Part shown: positions 7,095 to 11,298 of the stretch, one piece after another | Position numbering within the stretch: the first letter of the stretch is position 1 | Layout of the letters: each line of letters begins with the position of its first letter | DNA from: Prevotella sp. UBA4376 | GTDB lineage: Bacteria; Bacteroidota; Bacteroidia; Bacteroidales; Bacteroidaceae | Assembly: GCA_002391185.1 (NCBI GenBank) | Contig: DGRY01000019.1 | Span: 2,273 to 13,570, forward strand | Length of the DNA stretch: 11,298 nt | Direction of reading: 5' to 3' | Translations under genes and position numbers: made by a program | The notes under the pieces: generated by a model | The model's database searches: none | What the model was told of the DNA's origin: nothing | What the model saw: the letters and a program-made list of their open reading frames with translations, nothing else

Positions 7095-7117
7095 CAGAAA
7101 TTTAACGTGAAGAAACC

Positions 7118-7993
7118 ATGATACAGTCAATGACGGGCTACGGAAAAGCAGTAGTAGCTTACAATGAAAAGAAAATTAATGTTGAGATTAAGTCATTAAA
7201 CAGTAAGACTCTTGATCTCTCAACACGTATCGCTCCGCTCTATCGCGAGAAGGAGATGGAAATTCGCCAGTATGTGGCTAAACAGCTGGATCGAGGCAAG
7301 GTTGACTTCTCTATTTGGATAGAGAAGGATGTTGTTGCTGAGGCTTCACCTATCAATAGTGATATTGTAAAGAAATATTTTGAACAGATAAAGGCCATTT
7401 CAGAAGCGACAGGAATTCCAGAGCCAGAAAACTGGTTTGAAACTCTTCTTCGTTTGCCAGATGTGACAACAAAGACTGATGTTGAGGAACTCACCGACGA
7501 GGAGTGGGCTGCAGCTACTCAGGCTATTGATGAGGCTGTGAGCAATCTTAAGGCTTTCCGTCGTCAGGAAGGTGCTGCCTTGCAGAAGAAGTTTGAGGAA
7601 AAGATTGATAATATCGCTAATCTTCTTGCAAGTATTGAGCCTTACGAGAAGAGTCGTGTTCCAAAGATTCGTGAACAGATTATCAAGGGACTTGAGGCTA
7701 TTCCTGAAGTTGAGTACGACAAGAATCGTCTTGAGCAAGAACTTATTTATTATATCGAGAAACTTGATATCAGCGAAGAGAAACAGCGTCTTGCTAATCA
7801 CTTGAAGTATTTCCGCGATACAATGAACGAGGAGGGGCCTTTAGGCAAGAAACTTGGTTTTATTGCTCAGGAAATGGGTCGTGAAATCAACACTACAGGT
7901 TCTAAGAGTAATCAGGCAGAAATGCAGAACATTGTGGTGAAGATGAAGGACGAGCTTGAGCAGATTAAGGAGCAAGTGTTGAATGCGCTTTAA
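7118..7993 (+). CDS. yicC: YicC/YloC family endoribonuclease
   Basis: The 291-residue protein opens MIQSMTGYGKA, the signature start of the YicC family. EIKSLNSKTLDLSTRI follows near residues 23-38 (YicC-like N-terminal domain). The conserved C-terminal DUF1732 region near 239-264 includes EGPLGKKLGFIAQEMGRE followed by INTTGSKS. The E. coli member has been reported as an endoribonuclease acting on small RNA. Length is normal and the motifs are intact, so the protein looks functional. In Bacteroidota yicC is usually followed directly by gmk; here the two are separated by a DUF559-bearing insertion. The yicC stop codon TAA (7991-7993) is part of the left inverted repeat of that insertion. The C-terminal residues MKDELEQIKEQVLNAL look normal for the family, so the insertion does not appear to have truncated the protein. 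Confidence 0.94.
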   Translation: MIQSMTGYGKAVVAYNEKKINVEIKSLNSKTLDLSTRIAPLYREKEMEIRQYVAKQLDRGKVDFSIWIEKDVVAEASPINSDIVKKYFEQIKAISEATGIPEPENWFETLLRLPDVTTKTDVEELTDEEWAAATQAIDEAVSNLKAFRRQEGAALQKKFEEKIDNIANLLASIEPYEKSRVPKIREQIIKGLEAIPEVEYDKNRLEQELIYYIEKLDISEEKQRLANHLKYFRDTMNEEGPLGKKLGFIAQEMGREINTTGSKSNQAEMQNIVVKMKDELEQIKEQVLNAL

Positions 7994-8010
7994 CCTCCCC
8001 CGACCCCTCC
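7990..8010 (+). repeat. Left inverted repeat of the DUF559 element
   Basis: This 21-bp arm begins TTAACCTCC and ends GACCCCTCC. It contains the yicC stop codon at 7991-7993. Just inside, GGAGGGG (8014-8020 region) pairs back with CCCCTCC to form a tight hairpin. Confidence 0.85.
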
Positions 8011-8057
8011 AAGAGGAGGGGAGGACCAGGCGGGATGTGGGCTCTTGGAGATTTTTT
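8007..8057 (+). terminator. Possible terminator or attenuator between yicC and the nuclease-gmk gene
   Basis: CTCCAAGAG (8007-8015) pairs perfectly with CTCTTGGAG (8042-8050), and the latter is followed by ATTTTTTATA, so the structure looks like an intrinsic terminator with a 26-nt loop. The same left strand can instead form the tighter CCCCTCC/GGAGGGG hairpin of the inverted repeat, so the two folds exclude each other. If the terminator works, the nuclease-gmk gene would be partly uncoupled from yicC. Confidence 0.4.
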
Positions 8058-8088
8058 ATAAAGACCATGTAGATTGATATTTGTCATT

Positions 8089-9120
8089 ATGGAGGAAGAT
8101 GATAAAGGTAGAAAGGAAATTGGGCATACGATATATGGAAAATATGGGTATGAGACCAATGGAGATGGTACTTTCAATCTGTTGAAAAGAAATGCAAAGA
8201 GCAATCGTAGATACCCAACAACCGCGGAGGCTATGCTTTGGGAAAATGTTAGAGGCCAAGCGCTTGGAGTGCGTTTTCGTCGTCAACATCAAATAGGTAG
8301 TTATATTGCTGATTTTGTTTGTTTAAAGTATAATCTTGTTGTTGAAGTTGATGGAGGTTATCATTATTTTGGCAACCAGATTATATCTGATGAGATAAGG
8401 ACAAAATATTTAGAATCCCAAGGTTTTACTGTTATAAGATTTGATAATAATGAAGTATTGCAGGATATAGAAGGTGTAATCGCAAAAATAAAACGCAAAA
8501 TGGAAGAACAAAATAATAATTCGTCAGGCACCCCCCTCCTTGGGAGGGGTCGGGGGAGGTTAATAATCTTCTCTGCACCATCAGGTTCGGGCAAGAGCAC
8601 TATTGTGCAGTATTTGATGAAAGAGCATCCTGAGTTGAACTTAGCATTCTCTATCAGTTGCACAAGTCGAGCGCCTCGTGGTACAGAACAGAATGGTGTT
8701 GAATATTTTTTCCTTACTCCTGAAGAATTTAGACAGAAGATAGAAAACGATGAGTTTCTTGAGTATGAAGAGGTGTACGAAAATCGTTTCTATGGTACAT
8801 TGAAGAGTCAGGTTGACAACCAGACAGCCAAGGGAGAAAATGTTGTTTTCGACGTAGATGTGAAAGGTGGTTGCAACATAAAGAAATTCTATGGTGACGA
8901 GGCTTTGAGTATTTTTATTCAGCCACCATCGGTTGAGGAATTGCGTAGGCGACTTGTTGGTCGTGCTACAGATGCGCCCGAGGTTATAGAACAGCGATTG
9001 GCAAAGGCAGAATACGAATTGACTTTTGCTGACCAGTTTGATCATGTTGTTGTTAACGACAATTTGGCTGAGGCTGAAGCAGAGACCTTGAAACTTGTTG
9101 AAGAGTTTCTCGCAAAATAA
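8089..9120 (+). CDS. gmk: DUF559 endonuclease domain fused to guanylate kinase
   Basis: One 343-residue frame carries two domains. Residues about 32-135 form a DUF559 (PF04480, Vsr-like) nuclease: TTAEAMLWENVRGQALGVRFRRQ, IGSYIADF (D75), VVEVDGGYH (E86, D88, H92) and VIRFDNNEVL, with all likely catalytic acids kept. Residues about 141-157 are a linker (QNNNSSG, then TPLLGRGRG encoded by the right inverted repeat). Residues 158-343 are complete guanylate kinase: P-loop APSGSGKST at 163-171, the GMP-binding SRAPRGTEQNGVEYFF at 193-208 and the lid VGRATDAPEVIEQRLAKAE. Gmk phosphorylates GMP to GDP and is usually about 190 residues and essential. The ATG at 8089 is preferred to the TTG at 8074; an in-frame ATG at 8500 after an A-rich stretch could make a nearly nuclease-free Gmk. 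The nuclease target is unknown. Confidence 0.93.
   Translation: MEEDDKGRKEIGHTIYGKYGYETNGDGTFNLLKRNAKSNRRYPTTAEAMLWENVRGQALGVRFRRQHQIGSYIADFVCLKYNLVVEVDGGYHYFGNQIISDEIRTKYLESQGFTVIRFDNNEVLQDIEGVIAKIKRKMEEQNNNSSGTPLLGRGRGRLIIFSAPSGSGKSTIVQYLMKEHPELNLAFSISCTSRAPRGTEQNGVEYFFLTPEEFRQKIENDEFLEYEEVYENRFYGTLKSQVDNQTAKGENVVFDVDVKGGCNIKKFYGDEALSIFIQPPSVEELRRRLVGRATDAPEVIEQRLAKAEYELTFADQFDHVVVNDNLAEAEAETLKLVEEFLAK
8543..8563 (-). repeat. Right inverted repeat, translated inside the fusion
   Basis: This arm is the exact reverse complement of 7990-8010 and is read in frame as part of LGRGRGRL-I. Its last bases TTA encode the leucine that belongs to the conserved Gmk start (LIIFSAPSG), so the repeat boundary coincides with the first conserved kinase residue. 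Confidence 0.85.
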
Positions 9121-9141
9121 AGATATTTAGTATTGTTATTT

Positions 9142-9178
9142 AAAGTGGGCTGTTTTGTATTCAAAAGTGGCCCACTTT
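9142..9178. repeat. Nested inverted repeat between gmk and nadD
   Basis: AAAGTGGGC (9142-9150) pairs perfectly with GCCCACTTT (9170-9178) across 19 nt. Within it AAAGTGG (9164-9170) also pairs with CCACTTT (9172-9178) across one base, so two folds compete. There is no T-run after it on the plus strand, so it is at best an atypical terminator for gmk. It could also be an operator, as it lies just upstream of the nadD promoter element. Confidence 0.55.
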
Positions 9179-9193
9179 GCAGTATAAATAAGC

Positions 9194-9201
9194 TAAGTTT
9201 G
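9194..9201 (+). promoter_or_regulatory. -7 promoter element for nadD
   Basis: TAAGTTTG matches TAnnTTTG fully, 40 bp upstream of the nadD start and 15 bp after the nested inverted repeat. A -33 TTTG is not found at the standard spacing (a TTTG at 9176-9179 is too close). Confidence 0.5.
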
Positions 9202-9241
9202 CATTGCAAAATCACTCGCTTTATTATCAGGCAAGTTTTGA

Positions 9242-9826
9242 ATGATGGAAGATAAAAAGTTGACAGGTATTTTTGGTGGTTCGTTTAATCCTATTCATAC
9301 AGGGCATATTGAACTTGCAAGACAATTACTTAAAAAATTGTCTTTGAGGGAGATATGGTTTGTTGTTTCGCCTCTAAACCCTTTTAAGAAAGCTTCTGCA
9401 GATTTGCTTGATGATGAAAAACGTTTACTAATGACGCAGATGGCTTTGGAGGATGAACCTGATATGCTGGCGTGCGATTACGAATTTCATCTTCCTCGTC
9501 CTTCCTATATGCTCCACACCTTGCAACATCTGTCAGTTGATTATCCCGACAGGCAGTTTGCGCTTATTATTGGTGCTGATAACTGGTTGGCTTTTGAACG
9601 CTGGTTTGGCTATAAGGAAATATTGGAACACTATCCTGTTTTTGTGTACCCTCGTCAAGGTTATGATGTTGATGAGTTAAAAATGCCGACAGGTGTTACC
9701 TATGTTGACACTCCACTCTTTAATCTTAGTAGCACCGAGATTAGACAGCTTGTTAAACAGAATGAGTCCCTAAAGGGACTGATACCCGAGAAAATCATTC
9801 CTATGGTGAAGGAATATTACGGATAA
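9242..9826 (+). CDS. nadD: Nicotinate-nucleotide adenylyltransferase
   Basis: NadD joins nicotinate mononucleotide to AMP from ATP, making deamido-NAD in NAD biosynthesis. The 194-residue protein has the nucleotidyltransferase motif GGSFNPIHTGH at 12-22, SPLNPFKK at 43-50 (substrate loop), IIGADNW at 109-115 and the C-terminal LSSTEIR at 162-168, all intact. Length is normal. Two consecutive ATG codons (9242 and 9245) are equally plausible starts. The position after gmk is the usual one in this phylum. A 121-bp gap with a nested inverted repeat and a promoter-like element precedes it, so it may be transcribed on its own as well as by read-through. Confidence 0.95.
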   Translation: MMEDKKLTGIFGGSFNPIHTGHIELARQLLKKLSLREIWFVVSPLNPFKKASADLLDDEKRLLMTQMALEDEPDMLACDYEFHLPRPSYMLHTLQHLSVDYPDRQFALIIGADNWLAFERWFGYKEILEHYPVFVYPRQGYDVDELKMPTGVTYVDTPLFNLSSTEIRQLVKQNESLKGLIPEKIIPMVKEYYG

Positions 9827-9831
9827 TTTTG

Positions 9832-9839
9832 TATTTTTG
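9832..9839 (+). promoter_or_regulatory. -7 promoter element for the phosphoethanolamine transferase gene
   Basis: TATTTTTG matches TAnnTTTG fully, 14 bp before the ATG at 9854 and 5 bp after the nadD stop codon. The upstream -33 half is not recognisable and would lie inside the end of nadD. The mRNA leader would be very short. Confidence 0.5.
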
Positions 9840-9853
9840 CAGAAAAAAATCTG

Positions 9854-11298
9854 ATGAAGATATTTAAACATATAAATTCTCTTCTTCGTTTGGCGGTAAA
9901 GCCACTTAATGAAAATGCGTTTTTTGCTATTATGATGTATGCATTGGGCATTATTTGTGCCCTTTGCACACTGCCTAACACACGTAATGCGCAACTCTAC
10001 GATAATCTTTTCTACGAACTGTTTTTTGATATCTATATCCTGTGTGCTGTGCTTTCGTGCATCCCTTTGAAAGTGCGCCGTTGGATAAAGATGCTGTTAT
10101 ATATCGTTCTGTATGCAGTAGCACTTGTTGATGTGTTCTGCTTTGTGAAATACGATTCAACACTAAATCCTTCTATCCTGATGTTGGTTGGAGAGACCGA
10201 CAGTAGGGAGGCTGGTGAATTTCTTACAACAATATTCTCGTCGGATATAATATTCAGTCGTTTGGGTTGGATATTGTTGTTCATGCTTTTGAATATTGCA
10301 CTTGCCATTTTACCTAAGTACAAGAAACTGCCAAGATTAAGTCTTAATTCAAAGTTGCTTTGTTATGTGGGCATAGTAGTTGTTGGCTTTGTCGTGCTGT
10401 GTGGTGTTAATAGCTGGGAGAATAAAGCTGCAACCTACAAGTTGATGACCCGACATTCTATTGGTGAAGTGGAACACACGCTTACAGAGCAGAATCATGC
10501 TCAGCTTTATGTGCCTATCTATCGTTTGGTGTTCAGTGTGTATGCCAATAGTCTTGCAGCCAATCAGGTTGACCAGTTGTTGGAAGCCTCGGAAAAAGTA
10601 ACTGTTGACAGTTGTAGCTATAAGTCGCCAACAATAGTGCTTATTATTGGCGAGAGCTATGCCAAGAACCATTCTCAGCAGTATGGCTACTTTATGGACA
10701 CAACCCCAAACCAGGTGGCACTTGAGAAAAACGGTGGTCTTGTGAAGTTTGACGATGTTGTTGCATGCTGGAACCTCACAAGTTATGTGTTTAAGAATGT
10801 ACTTTCTACTCATGTAGTAGGGCAGAGGGGCGAATGGTGTGACTATCCTCTCTTTCCACAGCTTTTCCGTAAGGCAGGATATAAGGTTTCGTTCCTCACC
10901 AACCAGTTCCTTTCAAAAGCAAAGGAAGCTGTTTACGACTTTAGTGGAGGTGTATTCCTGAACAATCCACAGTTGAGCAAGGAACAGTTTGATATACGTA
11001 ACGACAAACTGTATCGCTATGACTCAGAACTGCTTGGCTGCTATGATGAGTTTGTGAAAGAGGGAAAGATAAAGATTTCAAATCAAATAAAGCCCGCTTC
11101 AACAATGCAGCAAACAGAGGGAGCTAATCTTGTAATCTTCCATCTGTTGGGGCAGCATGTTACATACAAGACACGCTATCCACGCAACCAGACTCATTTC
11201 TGGGCAAGCAGCTATGAGGATAAACGTCCGGAACTATCTGACAAGCAACGTAAGATACTCAGCCAGTATGATAATGCCGTGCTTTATAACGACTCTAT
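9854..11298 (+). CDS. CptA/EptA-type phosphoethanolamine transferase, partial at 3' end
   Basis: Enzymes of this family move phosphoethanolamine from phosphatidylethanolamine to lipid A or the LPS core on the periplasmic face of the inner membrane. The frame starts at the ATG at 9854 and is open for 481 codons to the window edge. Five hydrophobic segments (about 23-41, 52-71, 80-98, 135-153, 167-185) precede a sulfatase-fold domain. That domain has IVLIIGESYAKNHSQQYGY at 261-279 (metal ligand E267), a Thr in CWNLTSY (T309) at the place of the nucleophile, AGYKVSFLTNQ at 341-351, HLLGQHVTYKTRYP at 430-443 (H435) and QYDNAVLYND. These words fit the CptA branch best. The final metal ligands lie past the window edge and cannot be checked. 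The acceptor (lipid A, core sugar or another glycan) cannot be told. It follows nadD by 27 bp but has its own promoter-like element. Confidence 0.88.
   Translation, partial: MKIFKHINSLLRLAVKPLNENAFFAIMMYALGIICALCTLPNTRNAQLYDNLFYELFFDIYILCAVLSCIPLKVRRWIKMLLYIVLYAVALVDVFCFVKYDSTLNPSILMLVGETDSREAGEFLTTIFSSDIIFSRLGWILLFMLLNIALAILPKYKKLPRLSLNSKLLCYVGIVVVGFVVLCGVNSWENKAATYKLMTRHSIGEVEHTLTEQNHAQLYVPIYRLVFSVYANSLAANQVDQLLEASEKVTVDSCSYKSPTIVLIIGESYAKNHSQQYGYFMDTTPNQVALEKNGGLVKFDDVVACWNLTSYVFKNVLSTHVVGQRGEWCDYPLFPQLFRKAGYKVSFLTNQFLSKAKEAVYDFSGGVFLNNPQLSKEQFDIRNDKLYRYDSELLGCYDEFVKEGKIKISNQIKPASTMQQTEGANLVIFHLLGQHVTYKTRYPRNQTHFWASSYEDKRPELSDKQRKILSQYDNAVLYNDS

Larger units (their letters stand above)
7990..8563. 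mobile_element. DUF559 nuclease element bounded by 21-bp perfect inverted repeats
   Basis: Positions 7990-8010 are the exact reverse complement of 8543-8563 (21 bp, GC-rich except for the outer TTAA). Each arm continues inward into a palindrome: CCCCTCC-AAGA-GGAGGGG on the left and CTCCTTGGGAG on the right. The 574-bp segment separates yicC from gmk, genes normally adjacent in this phylum, and contains a DUF559 nuclease ORF noticeably richer in A+T than its own ends. There is no transposase. TTAA stands at both ends; because it is its own reverse complement it could be either the repeat tip or a target duplication. The overall layout (nuclease gene between GC-rich palindromes) resembles REP-type elements that travel with an HUH-type transposase, but with a Vsr-like nuclease instead. 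The mobility is inference. Confidence 0.7.

Noticed and set aside
8074..8088. TTG start for the nuclease-Gmk fusion five codons upstream
   Set aside because: It adds only five hydrophobic residues with no family support; the ATG at 8089 is a better start.
7990..8563. Standard insertion sequence
   Set aside because: There is no transposase (no DDE, HUH or serine recombinase motifs); the only ORF is a DUF559 nuclease.
8521..8571. Sequencing or assembly artefact joining two genes
   Set aside because: The right arm matches the left arm exactly and sits precisely at the first conserved Gmk residue, and the frame is open throughout; an error would not be expected to give this. Long-read confirmation would still be decisive.
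10349..10813. Long minus-strand frame of 154 codons inside the phosphoethanolamine transferase gene
   Set aside because: It is antisense to a gene with clear family motifs throughout and its own translation shows no recognisable domain.

Overview
The window comes from a member of the Bacteroidota, most likely Bacteroidales and Prevotella-like. The evidence is a type III glutamine synthetase, the Bacteroidota-type families DUF4290 and DUF4250, the gene orders tsaB-DUF4290-murA-rimM-dxr-rseP and yicC-gmk-nadD, and TAnnTTTG -7 promoter elements with A-rich leaders instead of strong Shine-Dalgarno sites. The genus is an inference; the phylum is well supported.

Layout. Positions 1-7029 are all on the minus strand. 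In transcription order from 7029 they are tsaB (tRNA t6A), a DUF4290 gene, murA (peptidoglycan), rimM (16S rRNA maturation) and dxr (isoprenoids), packed with gaps of 5-34 bp. Then come a repeat-rich 276-bp gap, rseP (site-2 protease), a repeat-bearing 129-bp gap, a small DUF4250 gene with its own promoter and terminator, and the 5' part of glnN. A compact divergent promoter region (7030-7117) separates this block from the plus-strand genes yicC, gmk, nadD and a CptA-like phosphoethanolamine transferase cut by the window end. No gene-free stretch exceeds 300 bp; the longest is 2365-2640.

The unusual part is 7990-8563. Between yicC and gmk lies a 574-bp segment bounded by 21-bp perfect inverted repeats that are GC-rich, each with its own internal palindrome. 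It carries a DUF559 (Vsr-like, PD-(D/E)XK-type) nuclease ORF with no stop codon. The ORF runs in frame through the right repeat into guanylate kinase, making one 343-residue nuclease-Gmk fusion. The usual short Gmk N-terminus and start codon are absent. The left repeat contains the yicC stop codon. It looks like a selfish or REP-like nuclease element that has fused itself to an essential gene.

The remaining genes are ordinary housekeeping functions: cell envelope (murA, dxr, rseP, the phosphoethanolamine transferase), translation (tsaB, rimM), nucleotide and cofactor supply (gmk, nadD), RNA turnover (yicC) and nitrogen assimilation (glnN). MurA has Asp in place of the fosfomycin-reactive Cys.
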